From: a virus | DNA: 33,967 nucleotides | Strand: one strand, 5' to 3' | Virus record (IMG/VR): IMGVR_UViG_3300038701_000106 | Coordinates: 1 to 33,967 of that record | Shown: positions 21,198-28,797 of the stretch, piece after piece | Numbering within the stretch: the stretch's first letter is position 1 | Layout of the letters: each line of letters opens with the position of its first letter | Notes under the pieces: generated by a model | Told to the model about the DNA's origin: nothing | Databases searched by the model: none | What the model saw: the letters and a program-made list of their open reading frames with translations, nothing else | Program-made: the position numbers and the translations under genes

Positions 21198-21619
21198 CTA
21201 TAAACCCACGCCTTAGCTACATCATCCAGAGGCAAATATAACACACCATTAGGTGAAAGAAACGCAGCCTTTGTGCCGACACTGATGCCAAGCGCATAAG
21301 GTATAAAACGAACAGCACAGTGCCTCTCTGCCGTGTTGCTCGTTGCCACAATAGCACCCTTCGGGGGTATGTGCGATATTTGCGTCAGCTTCGACCCTAT
21401 CATCTCATCAAAAAACTCAACGCCAAATTCTTGCCTCATATCCGCTGTTTTCTTTGGCTTACCATCTCTGCTGTATCTTCCAAACCACTCTTCGGCATAT
21501 CCAAACCCATGATAAGCGGCAAAAGCATTATTGCTGAATATCAGACAATCATGCTCCCCCCAGCGGAAAGGCTTATCCTTCACCTCTCGCAGGTAATCAT
21601 TTAGCTGCTTCTGCCCCAC
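21194..21619 (-). CDS. NlpC/P60-like tail protein, DUF6950 type
   Basis: A 141-residue protein. P-F-R-W-G-E-H-D-C25 is the nucleophile motif of NlpC/P60-type cysteine peptidases and of the related DUF6950 family, where W-G-x-x-D-C is invariant. H100 in E-R-H-C may be the partner His. The position between the DUF2163-like protein and the gpJ-like tip matches GTA gp14 and lambda K. It may locally cut peptidoglycan at DNA entry. The start is a GTG with GGAG 5 bases upstream, overlapping the previous gene by 19 bases. Catalytic activity is not certain. Confidence 0.75.
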   Translation of the reverse strand: MGQKQLNDYLREVKDKPFRWGEHDCLIFSNNAFAAYHGFGYAEEWFGRYSRDGKPKKTADMRQEFGVEFFDEMIGSKLTQISHIPPKGAIVATSNTAERHCAVRFIPYALGISVGTKAAFLSPNGVLYLPLDDVAKAWVYR

Positions 21620-22149
21620 ACGATCTCCGCATCTTGAATTGCGCTCACATAGTCAAAGAACGTGTCTCCAGCATAACGCGCCTTCTGGCTCTCACTGGTG
21701 TAACGGCGATTACTTGCGCGCTCCAGTTCAACCAACTTGCTATCCACTAAGATTGAGATTGTGCCTTGCTCTGCGCTATCTTCAATCTGCATGGTGTTTA
21801 GCTGCCCGCTGAACACCTCAACAACATCACTGACACTGGCCTCACCGAAGTAAACACGACACTTGCGCCGCTGATATGGCTCTTGCAATGCGAGAGACAC
21901 AAGACCACCTTGAACACCAGACATGGTTATCGTGATTGATTTCGCCGCCAAATCACCCACCTCCCCAAGCCCCTCAATATTGATGAGCGCGCCTGCGCCA
22001 GTGTATGTGTTGCCTGCGATAGTTCGGTTGCTGTAGCCCGTCCAGAGCCGCACAGCGCCGCTATCAAGCAGCATCTCGACCGCATAGTATGGCTGCACCT
22101 GATCCTGTGCCAAGGCTGTCAGCAGGGCTGCTGGAACTGTGCGAGACAT
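21601..22149 (-). CDS. Distal tail protein, DUF2163-like
   Basis: A 182-residue protein beginning V-P-A-A-L-L-T-A-L-A and then Y-A-V-E-M-L-L-D-S-G-A-V-R-L-W-T-G-Y. This is typical of the N-terminal region of DUF2163-like and other hub proteins of the distal tail. The later E-P-Y-Q-R-R-K-C-R-V-Y-F-G and G-Q-L-N-T-M-Q-I-E fit the same family group. It occupies the slot of GTA gp13. It is tied to the upstream gene by a TGATG overlap. It probably forms part of the ring between tail tube and tip. Confidence 0.7.
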   Translation of the reverse strand: MSRTVPAALLTALAQDQVQPYYAVEMLLDSGAVRLWTGYSNRTIAGNTYTGAGALINIEGLGEVGDLAAKSITITMSGVQGGLVSLALQEPYQRRKCRVYFGEASVSDVVEVFSGQLNTMQIEDSAEQGTISILVDSKLVELERASNRRYTSESQKARYAGDTFFDYVSAIQDAEIVWGRSS

Positions 22150-22748
22150 CAGATAGCCTCCATCGCGCCAAAGGTGATGCCATATATACTGGCCTCATTG
22201 ATCGACCATGCTTGCTCATTGGTCGACAAGCGGAAGTTGCCCTTTGCATTTGATAATGTTGCAGATGCAGATGATCTATTCACACGCAAGGCAGGCCAGA
22301 TTTCCAGATCAGCCGCCGAGCCTGTGCCTGTGTAATCCACCAGAACTTTATGAAGCGTGGCCGTTGCTGCGCTGCCAAGCTGGATGTAATCGCCCGCAAG
22401 CAGAGTTTCACCGCTTGGCACAGTGGCGCTCACTGTGTTGTCGCCAGATGAACCTGTGATACTGCATGATGTAGCTGTGCCGCGAATGCTTGAACAAGTC
22501 GTGTCGCCCAAGAGAAACGTGCCGTATTGCCCACGCAAAGACACAAGGAAGGCGATCCATTGCTCTGCCGCTGTGCGCCGCATAGGCGGTAGGCTGACAT
22601 CAACTTGCCACATCTGGCCCTGATATGCGTGTGCCTGACCAGCGAATGTGAAAGGTGACTGACTGTAAGCCACAGCGTTGATCGCGCGCAAATCAATGCT
22701 GCGCGGATTTGTGACTGTAGGCAGTGACAAAGGATAGGATATTGCCAT
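22149..22748 (-). CDS. Distal tail protein (GTA gp12 position)
   Basis: A 199-residue protein starting Y-P-L-S-L-P-T, followed by Y-S-Q-S-P-F-T-F-A-G-Q-A-H-A-Y-Q-G-Q-M-W and R-R-T-A-A-E-Q-W-I-A-F-L-V-S-L-R-G-Q-Y-G-T-F. The latter resembles the F-x-x-x-R-G-x-x-x-x-F block of distal tail proteins. It sits directly after the tape measure, as GTA gp12 does. The exact family is not recognised with certainty, but a structural role at the tail end is well supported by context. Confidence 0.65.
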   Translation of the reverse strand: MAISYPLSLPTVTNPRSIDLRAINAVAYSQSPFTFAGQAHAYQGQMWQVDVSLPPMRRTAAEQWIAFLVSLRGQYGTFLLGDTTCSSIRGTATSCSITGSSGDNTVSATVPSGETLLAGDYIQLGSAATATLHKVLVDYTGTGSAADLEIWPALRVNRSSASATLSNAKGNFRLSTNEQAWSINEASIYGITFGAMEAI

Positions 22749-24448
22749 TAGCTAAACGCCCTTCCGTATGAGCCGCCGCGCCGCTTGGCATCAACCACGG
22801 CTTGCTTGGCGCTTTCCGCGATCTGCGGCATGAGTTGCTTGATCTCTGTTCTGACAGTTTGCTGCACGCCCGTGCTGACGTTGATCGTTTGATTTACGAC
22901 AACACCACCGCCACCACCAACTGCGTTCTGCGCCTGCGATACGCTCAACACGCGACCTGCGCTTTGCGGCACGAATAGTTCGCGGCCATGCTCACCAACT
23001 GTGTATGGCTGACCAGCCTGCACTGGTCGGCCAGATGCTGCGCCTGTTGGGTTTAGCGCGCCAAAGACTGAGCCAAGAATGCCGCCGCCGCCTGCGCTGA
23101 ATGTTCCAACCATTCGCTGCACAACAAGAACGCGATAAAGCTGCGCGATAATATCACGCGCCATGCTGCGGAAAGCGTCCTTGGCAGACATTGTGCCATC
23201 AATCATGGACATGAAGGCATCTTCCATGCTGCCTTCGACCATCTTCATGGTGTCGCCAAGAGTGTCTGCCGTGAAGCCAAGGTCGCGCAATAGTGGGTTT
23301 GCTTCAATTATCTTATTCAGCATTTCCTCATATAGTTCAGCAGCCGTCTTTGCAGCGCCACCAGCGCGCTCCGTCTCAAGTGTAAGTTCTTCAAGAACAG
23401 TTACGTTTTCTTCATCGACTTGAATTTCAGCGGCAGATGCAGCAGCTTCGTTTTGCTGCGCGATTAACTCGCTCAACTGAATTGTGACCCTGCGCCATTC
23501 TTCTTCAAGGCTTGCAATCGCAGGATTAGTTCTTGGGTCTGGCGTTGATGCCATTGCGGTGTCAATTCGGCTTTGCAGAAGTTCTTGCTGCCCAACAAGA
23601 TTTGCAATTTGCTCATCAAGAGTTGGGCCTTCAAATAAGCCCATGAGGTAGCTTACATTTCTTGCAAAGTTTGCAATTAGTTCACTGCCCTGAACCAATA
23701 GCGGGGCCAAGTTCACCAATGCCTGACTTACATTGGCATTGATAACCCTACTCATCAGATCAAGCTGCTGCTGCGCATCCTCAGCATTTCGGATCAAGTC
23801 CTCATCAATAACAATGCCAAGTTCTCTTGCATTCTGGCGCATCTCCTCAAGCCCAGCAGCGCCATCCCGCAGCATATTAACAAGTGCGACACCCTCACTA
23901 TCAAACAATTTCATTGCAATTCTATTGCGATCTGTTTGATTGGTCATGCCTTGCATTGCATTTGCTACATCATTCAAGACATCTTCAATGCCGCGCGCAG
24001 TGCCATCTGCATTGAACAATTCAATGCCCATTTCAGCCAACGCATCTTTTGCCTCACCAGCATCCTGACGGGCTTCAGCAAGTCTGCGACCAAAACGCTG
24101 CATAGCCATGTCAAGCGTTTGAGTGGTAACACCAGCATTCTCAGCAGCAACGCGCAACTCTTGAAGAGCATCTGTTGTAAATCCAAGTCGATCAGCAGTT
24201 TTGCCGATGTTGTCCAGTTCAGAAACAACACGGCGCACTTGTTGGATCACAAGTCCAGCAGACAACGCAGGCAAGAAAGCACGCGCTGCGCCAGACAATG
24301 CAGTAAATGCCTTACTTGATGTCATAAGGTTTCGACTGGATTGCTGTGAAAAACGCTCAACCCTGCGCTGCGCCCGATCCATTGCCCGTGTGAACTCACG
24401 ATCACGCGCGCTCAAAATCACGTTTAGCTGTTCTGCACTAATTGCCAT
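22748..24448 (-). CDS. Tail tape measure protein
   Basis: A 566-residue largely helical protein. The N-terminal coiled coil (L-S-A-R-D-R-E-F-T-R-A-M-D-R-A-Q-R-R-V-E-R-F) leads into a hydrophobic Ala/Leu stretch. A TMP-core-like region follows (K-T-A-D-R-L-G-F-T-T-D-A-L-Q-E-L-R), then long helices, and a Gly-rich C-terminal part with G-R-E-L-F-V-P-Q-S-A-G-R-V, typical of tape measure ends. By the rule of about 0.15 nm per residue, the tail would be near 85 nm, an estimate only. Its start overlaps the frameshifted chaperone extension by 11 bases, the arrangement seen in lambda G-T-H. Confidence 0.9.
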   Translation of the reverse strand: MAISAEQLNVILSARDREFTRAMDRAQRRVERFSQQSSRNLMTSSKAFTALSGAARAFLPALSAGLVIQQVRRVVSELDNIGKTADRLGFTTDALQELRVAAENAGVTTQTLDMAMQRFGRRLAEARQDAGEAKDALAEMGIELFNADGTARGIEDVLNDVANAMQGMTNQTDRNRIAMKLFDSEGVALVNMLRDGAAGLEEMRQNARELGIVIDEDLIRNAEDAQQQLDLMSRVINANVSQALVNLAPLLVQGSELIANFARNVSYLMGLFEGPTLDEQIANLVGQQELLQSRIDTAMASTPDPRTNPAIASLEEEWRRVTIQLSELIAQQNEAAASAAEIQVDEENVTVLEELTLETERAGGAAKTAAELYEEMLNKIIEANPLLRDLGFTADTLGDTMKMVEGSMEDAFMSMIDGTMSAKDAFRSMARDIIAQLYRVLVVQRMVGTFSAGGGGILGSVFGALNPTGAASGRPVQAGQPYTVGEHGRELFVPQSAGRVLSVSQAQNAVGGGGGVVVNQTINVSTGVQQTVRTEIKQLMPQIAESAKQAVVDAKRRGGSYGRAFS

Positions 24449-24659
24449 CTACGCGCCTCACAAGTTCTCTATACTCATCAGCCGACATGGCCTCAGAACC
24501 AGCCTTCTTGGGATTATGTGCATCATGCCATCCCTCGAAGATATTGAATGTGTCTTTTGGCAACATATCACGAATTTCATCAGGCCGTAAACCAATGACA
24601 ATGCCATTGCGAATTAACTGTCTAACATTCAGTCTGTTTGGGAGTTTTCCTTGGTCTTT
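24438..24659 (-). CDS. -1 frameshift extension of tail assembly chaperone
   Basis: The -1 frame after the A9 run stays open for 73 codons and ends at TAG (24438-24440). It encodes a coherent small domain with Q-L-I-R-N-G-I-V-I-G-L-R-P-D-E-I-R-D-M-L, then I-F-E-G-W-H-D-A-H and S-A-D-E-Y-R-E-L-V-R-R, resembling the rcc01693-type/TAC helper proteins of GTA-like tails. The only ATG in this frame is internal (M-L-P), and no ribosome site was seen, so the domain is best made by slippage from the upstream gene. This gives a product of about 191 residues. This is the lambda gpG/gpGT strategy. The frame is seen; the shift itself is inferred. Confidence 0.8.
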   Translation of the reverse strand, partial: KDQGKLPNRLNVRQLIRNGIVIGLRPDEIRDMLPKDTFNIFEGWHDAHNPKKAGSEAMSADEYRELVRRVDGN

Positions 24660-25012
24660 TTTTTTGACTTATTTTCCGCTTCTTCCATCGCATCTGGCAT
24701 GAAGGCAACGCCCACAATAGCCTGCGCGAGTTGCAGCAAGTGCATGAGTTGATCGGGGCCGCACTCTGACAGAACCTTGTCAGCATCGTGATCCTTCATA
24801 CCACCGCCAACCAAGGCCAGTGCAACCAGATCGCGAACCTCTGTGCTAGTTGGTTTTTTGCCACGGCCAAACACACCTTCCCAGAAGTCGAAGATGCCGC
24901 GATGCTTATCTTCAAAACGCTCAATCTCACGATTGCGCAAGATGAATGTGTAAGAGGTGCTGCCGATATACTCGACAACACCCCCACGCGGCGCTTGTGC
25001 CGTGATAGCCAT
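24629..25012 (-). CDS. Tail assembly chaperone, gpG/GTA gp10-like
   Basis: A 127-residue protein between the tail tube and tape measure genes, the standard slot of tail chaperones. The middle reads G-R-G-K-K-P-T-S-T-E-V-R-D-L-V-A-L-A-L-V-G-G-G, as in the GTA gp10 family (gene-transfer-agent TAC). The C-terminus is a Lys/Glu-rich tail ending S-K-K-K-T-K-E-N-S-Q-T-D at the slippery A9. The unshifted form ends in this charged tail; the shifted form gains a second domain. The protein binds the tape measure before tube polymerisation and is absent from mature tails in related phages. TAATG overlap with the tail tube stop. Confidence 0.85.
   Translation of the reverse strand: MAITAQAPRGGVVEYIGSTSYTFILRNREIERFEDKHRGIFDFWEGVFGRGKKPTSTEVRDLVALALVGGGMKDHDADKVLSECGPDQLMHLLQLAQAIVGVAFMPDAMEEAENKSKKKTKENSQTD
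24657..24665 (-). promoter_or_regulatory. A9 slippery sequence for -1 frameshift
   Basis: Nine consecutive A in the leftward mRNA are read as TCA AAA AAA AAG in the chaperone frame. This contains A-AAA-AAA, one of the best known bacterial -1 slippery heptamers. Slipping after Lys118 leads into the 73-codon -1 frame. No Shine-Dalgarno-like stimulator or strong downstream hairpin was obvious by eye. Confidence 0.75.
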
Positions 25013-25437
25013 TACGCAGCCGTGAATGTGACTGTGCCAGTGCTTTCAAGGCTGATGCTGTAGGTCACACCGCCTTCTGTCTCACCGCCAAACTCAAGCG
25101 ATGTGATGCGGAATGCGCCTGCATATGTGCCAAAGTCAGGCACAACAATCTGGAAGTTTGCCTGATTGTCATTCTGCATTGCCACAGTGTTCATGCGTGC
25201 TTCTGCGGTGCTGTCCTCAAAGAAGCCATCGCCAGAGACAGACACGTTCTTCAAGCCTGCCAATGTCTCAGTCCACAATGCGCCTTCTGGCGTGGTGCAG
25301 TCTGGGGTGGTTACGTCAATCGCAGAGTTGTTGATCGTCAACGACTTGCTGTTCAAACCGCAAAGGTTTGCAAAAGTTTCAGATACTTCGCCATCCCCGA
25401 TCTTAACGAGCAAGGCGCGTCCAAGTTGTTTAGCCAT
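25012..25437 (-). CDS. Major tail tube protein
   Basis: A 141-residue beta-rich protein of the major tail tube family (TP901-1 / GTA gp9 type). It shows L-L-V-K-I-G-D-G near the N-terminus, L-N-S-K-S-L-T-I-N-N-S-A-I-D-V-T-T-P-D in the middle and a closing strand set I-T-S-L-E-F-G-G-E-T-E-G-G-V-T-Y-S-I-S-L-E-S-T-G. GGAGGCC with a fixed 4-base spacing precedes the ATG. This start shares its whole leader with the major capsid gene. It should be the most abundant tail protein. Confidence 0.85.
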   Translation of the reverse strand: MAKQLGRALLVKIGDGEVSETFANLCGLNSKSLTINNSAIDVTTPDCTTPEGALWTETLAGLKNVSVSGDGFFEDSTAEARMNTVAMQNDNQANFQIVVPDFGTYAGAFRITSLEFGGETEGGVTYSISLESTGTVTFTAA

Positions 25438-25474
25438 GATCGGCCTCCATTAATTGCGCTTGCCCACAGCGCGG
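25438..25474 (-). promoter_or_regulatory. Tail tube leader, shared with capsid leader
   Basis: In leftward orientation the pattern is CCGCGC, 2 bases, TGGGCAAGCGCA, 6 bases, GGAGGCC, 4 bases, ATG. The same order and spacing occur before the major capsid gene (28750-28786), with 25 identical positions. GCGC on each side of the TGGGCAA segment can pair as a short stem-loop just upstream of the ribosome site. It may raise translation or stabilise or process the mRNA of the two most abundant virion proteins. Confidence 0.7.
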
Positions 25475-25477
25475 AGT

Positions 25478-25906
25478 TTAGGCGGTTTCCTCAAGCATCG
25501 CTTGAAGCGCGATAACAGCCGTGTATCCACGACCCTCATCATCTCTTGTAACCGAATAGGTCTGAAATATCAATTCGACCAAGGTGTGTCCCGTTACTGT
25601 AACAGAAGCCTCTTGCCGATGCAGCGCCTCTTTCACAGCCTCAACCATTTGCGTGGCCTCAACACGGCCAGATGCACTGCGAGAATGCGCCTCAATAGAG
25701 ATGCCAACAATCGACCCTTCGGTGGTGTCAGTGTCAAACGCGCTTGGCTGTATTTCGCCAAATCGCATATATGGGAAAGTCACATTCTGCGGCGGCTCAT
25801 CATAGATGCGCGTTGACACGATGTTAGTCACGCCAGAGTTGGCGCGCAAAGCCGCAAGAATACCCTTCTGCAAAGCAAGACCAAAACCATCAGCCATTGA
25901 CCGCAC
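25478..25906 (-). CDS. Tail terminator, DUF3168 family
   Basis: A 142-residue protein with the DUF3168 plan. It opens with a helix containing L-Q-K-G-I-L-A-A-L-R-A-N, followed by Y-D-E-P-P-Q-N-V-T-F-P-Y-M-R-F-G-E, then I-S-I-E-A-H-S-R and a C-terminal strand set with R-D-D-E-G-R-G-Y-T-A-V-I-A-L-Q-A. Family members cap the tail tube (GTA gp8 slot). It overlaps the HK97 gp10-like gene by 17 bases. Confidence 0.85.
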   Translation of the reverse strand: MRSMADGFGLALQKGILAALRANSGVTNIVSTRIYDEPPQNVTFPYMRFGEIQPSAFDTDTTEGSIVGISIEAHSRSASGRVEATQMVEAVKEALHRQEASVTVTGHTLVELIFQTYSVTRDDEGRGYTAVIALQAMLEETA

Positions 25907-26282
25907 TCCTTGCTGCCTTGCGGATCGCGTTGCGAATGCTGTTCTTGAAACGCTTGCCCATGTGCTTCTGCATTATCTGCATATATGGAGCGGGATTTGT
26001 CACACCACGATTGCCCTGCTTACGGCCAAACTCAACCGCGCGCGCTTTCTTCTGTGCTTCCGCTGTGGGTGGTGCAGCCTCGACCGAGCCACGCATACCG
26101 CCGCTGTCATATTCAGTCCTGATCCAGCCTTTCAACTGGCCGCTTGCAACAGGCACAAGCTGACGCGCCATGCGCGCGCCTGCCTCAGTGTTGCGGCGAA
26201 TAACTTTTGCGACTTCCTCGCGCGTTTCTTTCGGCAAGTCCCGAAGCTGCTTGCGCAATCTATTTGCACCCTCAACTCTCAT
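25890..26282 (-). CDS. HK97 gp10-like tail completion protein
   Basis: A 130-residue basic protein of the HK97 gp10 family. R-V-E-G-A-N-R-L-R-K-Q-L-R-D-L-P at the N-terminus, G-A-R-M-A-R-Q-L-V-P-V-A-S-G-Q-L-K in the centre and A-P-Y-M-Q-I-M-Q-K-H-M-G-K-R at the end are typical. It forms part of the head-tail junction. It overlaps both neighbours by a few bases. Confidence 0.85.
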   Translation of the reverse strand: MRVEGANRLRKQLRDLPKETREEVAKVIRRNTEAGARMARQLVPVASGQLKGWIRTEYDSGGMRGSVEAAPPTAEAQKKARAVEFGRKQGNRGVTNPAPYMQIMQKHMGKRFKNSIRNAIRKAARSAVNG

Positions 26283-26617
26283 GTCGCCACACCCCGCTCT
26301 AGCTTAAACTCAAGCATGGTATTTTTTGCGTCAATCTGGATCACATCCTTGATGTTCCAAGTCTTGCCGCGACAAACAACACGATCAGCCGATGTTATGG
26401 TCTGGGTGGTGCTGTCAGAACGCGCACGCATGGTTGCCTGACCAACATCAGACAGCGCACCGCCTTGGATGTCCTCTTTGCCAGTGACTTCGCGAATGTC
26501 CACAGAGCGTGTGGCAAAAGTTTTCCAGCCAGTATAGATGTTGCCGTAATCGTCAACATCGCCCTCAACTAGACGTTGAAAGGTCGCACGATCACGCAGA
26601 AGGCCAGCCCTAGCCAT
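26279..26617 (-). CDS. Head closure / head-tail adaptor protein
   Basis: A 112-residue protein of the phage head-tail adaptor (SPP1 gp16 / HK97 gp7-like) family. It has G-L-L-R-D-R-A-T-F-Q-R near the N-terminus, Y-G-N-I-Y-T-G-W-K-T-F-A-T-R-S-V-D-I-R-E and a closing C-R-G-K-T-W-N-I-K-D-V. Such proteins plug the portal after packaging and form the surface for tail joining. It overlaps the next gene by 4 bases and the connector upstream by 8 bases. Confidence 0.85.
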   Translation of the reverse strand: MARAGLLRDRATFQRLVEGDVDDYGNIYTGWKTFATRSVDIREVTGKEDIQGGALSDVGQATMRARSDSTTQTITSADRVVCRGKTWNIKDVIQIDAKNTMLEFKLERGVAT

Positions 26618-27215
26618 ACCAACACCGCCTGTGCATATCCATCAAAGCATCAAAGCCATAGGGGATGTTGCTCAATTCATCCATCATGGTTGTTTCGCGG
26701 TTCTCATACCAATGACCGATAAGCATCATCATTGCGTGGCGAAGCGTGTCGGGAACATCAGATGCGGATGTGCCATATCCAATCGTATATTCAATGCGGA
26801 TCGCGTCTGACCGATCTTCGGCAACAGGCCAGTTGAAGCTTTCTTTAGGACCAATGGTTTTTGCAAACTGAGTGCCGTAAATCTCATAATTGCTGAGAGT
26901 GTCAGTCTGCAAGTTACCATCGGTGTCGTAATACTTGACCGCATCAACAGAAATAACAGGCCCAAGCGTCAGCTTGACTGCCTGTTCTGGCGTGCTTGTG
27001 ACCCACTGGCCCCACTTCTGCGAAATCATCGCATGACCAAGCGCACCCTTAACGTCAGTGTAAGCCACTGCAACATTGATGAGCCGCACCAAAAGCAGGT
27101 CATCATCCTCATGCTCAATGCGCAACTGCCTGCGCACCTCTGCCAAGCTGACAGGGGTGGTGGCTGGAGCCTCAAGCAGTTCTAATGCGTCATGACAGGC
27201 AAGAGGCTTCGCCAT
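26610..27215 (-). CDS. Head-tail connector, HK97 gp6-like
   Basis: A 201-residue helical protein. The block P-V-S-L-A-E-V-R-R-Q-L-R-I-E-H-E-D-D-D-L-L is the signature of the gp6-like connector family (L-x-E-x-K-x-x-L-R-I), followed by helices L-I-N-V-A-V-A-Y. The C-terminal H-A-M-M-M-L-I-G-H-W-Y-E-N-R-E is another typical element. It forms the ring below the portal. The length is normal for the long form of the family. Confidence 0.85.
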   Translation of the reverse strand: MAKPLACHDALELLEAPATTPVSLAEVRRQLRIEHEDDDLLLVRLINVAVAYTDVKGALGHAMISQKWGQWVTSTPEQAVKLTLGPVISVDAVKYYDTDGNLQTDTLSNYEIYGTQFAKTIGPKESFNWPVAEDRSDAIRIEYTIGYGTSASDVPDTLRHAMMMLIGHWYENRETTMMDELSNIPYGFDALMDMHRRCWYG

Positions 27216-27217
27216 CT

Positions 27218-27430
27218 TTATTCGTCCTCAGATTTAACTTCTGGTGTTGCAACAGCAGTGCGTGCGAATGTCTTTTTCACCGCGCGCTCAACTTTCTTTT
27301 CGGCAACAGGTTCAGCAATGCCAGCCTCAATGAAACGCTTGGCCTCACTTGCGTTGCAGTCAATCACATCGCCCTGATTGTGCGAAAAGTCGATGCCAGC
27401 CATAGATGTCAAAAGTTTAACTTTGGGCAT
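27218..27430 (-). CDS. Small hypothetical protein after capsid gene
   Basis: A 70-residue protein starting M-P-K-V-K-L, with GGAGGG 4 bases before the ATG at 27430 (the upstream ATG at 27442 has no site). The N-terminal part looks like a small beta fold with G-D-V-I-D-C-N-A-S-E-A-K-R-F-I-E-A-G-I-A, a pattern seen in short head-region proteins of HK97-like phages. The rest is a flexible Lys/Glu/Pro tail. It lies between capsid and connector genes, so a head role is likely. Confidence 0.65.
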   Translation of the reverse strand: MPKVKLLTSMAGIDFSHNQGDVIDCNASEAKRFIEAGIAEPVAEKKVERAVKKTFARTAVATPEVKSEDE

Positions 27431-27459
27431 TTTACCCTCCATTTAGATCAACTTAATAA

Positions 27460-27482
27460 GCAGGGCGAACTCGCCGCCCTGC
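27460..27482 (-). terminator. Hairpin after capsid gene, possible attenuator
   Basis: GCAGGGCG (27460-27467) pairs with CGCCCTGC (27475-27482) around a 7-base loop. In leftward reading it is followed by TTATTAAGTT rather than a T-run, so it is a weak terminator or a 3' end stabiliser. It lies 13 bases after the major capsid stop, the usual place for an element that lowers expression of downstream head genes. Confidence 0.55.
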
Positions 27483-27495
27483 CCATAAATTGACC

Positions 27496-28749
27496 TTACG
27501 ATGCGGCCAGTGCGAGGTGCTTGATTGCAGCAGTGTTGGTCAACACGCCGTCAAAGCGGATGTAGCCCAAGATGCCGAAATCAGGAGCAAAACGCTCACG
27601 CGCAACATACAAGGAAGGCGCGCCAACTTTGCGGACATAGAACTTGCTCATGTCACCGAAGAGCATGATCTTGCTGTCTACGCCATCACCGATGCCAGCC
27701 ATCGCTTGGTTGACCACAACATTGTAGCCCAACAAGTTCTGTGGGATGCCTGCCTGATAGTTGCCCATCTGCCAGAGGTAGTTGCCGTCGCCATCCTTCA
27801 ACTTGCGAACTGCTGCCAACGTGCTGTCGGACATCATGATCGCAGTGTTAGGTGCGGAGCGGTAAGCAGGGTCAACCGAGTGGATCAGATCGATGATCTC
27901 ATCAGCAGTTACGGCGTTAGTTGCGGCTGCAACTTTGCCTTCTGCTGAGTTGGTCACGATGCCTTCAACGTCAGAAGAACCAGAACCAGTGGTCAGCTTG
28001 CTGTTTGCAATACGGCCAAGACGCTCACCGAGCAACTCGCCCAACAGGCTTTCCATGTTCAAGATGCTGTCTGCGTTCAACTCTGCCGACCAGCGAACCC
28101 ACTCGCTGTCAAATGCGAATGCGCCGAGCGACTTCTGACCGAATGTAACGTCCTTGCCACCATCGTCTGTTGGCTGAGTGCCTTCAGTGTGCGCAACTGC
28201 GGTGACTGCGGTGTCATCTACAGTTGGGATGTTGAAGGTGCGGCCATCAGTTGAGTTGATGTAGGTGAAGAACTGGTTGCCATACATCGGTCCAGTTGCA
28301 ATCATCGCCTTCTCAATGAAAGTCGCCAACTCAGTTGGGACAGTGAAGCCACCAGCAGTGGTTGTGCCAGCAGTCTGCACGCGATGCTCTTTGAGAACAT
28401 TGCGAACTTCTTGATCAACGTAGCCCTCGCCACCTGCTGCAATCATTTCAGCAAATGCTTGGCGATAGTCCATCTGGAAGCCAGCGTCTACCGCAGGTGC
28501 GGAACCAGCCTCTGCCTGTGGGCGGCGCGAGAAATCAACTGCCTCACCAGCGCGGAGTGCAGCTTCAACTTTCTCAAGACGCTCAACTTTAGCAGCCAGC
28601 TTGTCGTGGTCTGCCATCATTGCATCGAACTCGCGCTCAACTTCAGCAGCACGATCCTCTGGGGTTTCGTCCGTTACATCGGACAGCTTTGCGCGGGCCT
28701 CAGTGGCGATACGCGCCATCTTCTCCCGCAGGTCTTTAATGTCAGCCAT
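27496..28749 (-). CDS. Major capsid protein, HK97 fold
   Basis: A 417-residue protein. Residues 1-68 form a charged coiled coil (delta/scaffold domain: I-K-D-L-R-E-K-M, K-L-A-A-K-V-E-R-L-E-K-V-E). A hinge about residues 70-125 is the likely protease cut. The HK97 core follows: A-G-T-T-T-A-G-G-F-T-V-P-T-E-L (N-arm end), I-N-S-T-D-G-R-T-F-N-I-P-T-V-D-D, D-S-E-W-V-R-W-S-A-E-L and the C-terminal G-Y-I-R-F-D-G. No separate scaffold gene is present, consistent with the built-in delta domain. It has the shared leader with GGAGGCC. It is the shell subunit of the capsid. Confidence 0.95.
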   Translation of the reverse strand: MADIKDLREKMARIATEARAKLSDVTDETPEDRAAEVEREFDAMMADHDKLAAKVERLEKVEAALRAGEAVDFSRRPQAEAGSAPAVDAGFQMDYRQAFAEMIAAGGEGYVDQEVRNVLKEHRVQTAGTTTAGGFTVPTELATFIEKAMIATGPMYGNQFFTYINSTDGRTFNIPTVDDTAVTAVAHTEGTQPTDDGGKDVTFGQKSLGAFAFDSEWVRWSAELNADSILNMESLLGELLGERLGRIANSKLTTGSGSSDVEGIVTNSAEGKVAAATNAVTADEIIDLIHSVDPAYRSAPNTAIMMSDSTLAAVRKLKDGDGNYLWQMGNYQAGIPQNLLGYNVVVNQAMAGIGDGVDSKIMLFGDMSKFYVRKVGAPSLYVARERFAPDFGILGYIRFDGVLTNTAAIKHLALAAS

Positions 28750-28786
28750 TGTGGGCCTCCTTCAAATGCGCTTGCCCAAGGCGCGG
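28750..28786 (-). promoter_or_regulatory. Capsid leader, shared with tail tube leader
   Basis: Leftward, this reads CCGCGC, 2 bases, TGGGCAAGCGCA, 6 bases, GGAGGCC, 4 bases, ATG, matching 25438-25474 at all 25 motif positions. A GCGC/GCGC stem with the loop holding TGGGCAA is possible. It probably tunes expression of the most abundant structural proteins. Confidence 0.7.
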
Positions 28787-28797
28787 GACAGGGCCAA

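Noticed and set aside
24438-24628. Independent tail chaperone gene with its own start
   Set aside because: The -1 frame has no ATG or GTG with a ribosome site before its conserved part. The frameshift explanation accounts for the A9 run and the gene overlap.
25806-26441. 211-residue plus-strand open frame
   Set aside because: It runs opposite three well-recognised head-tail genes and has no credible start site.
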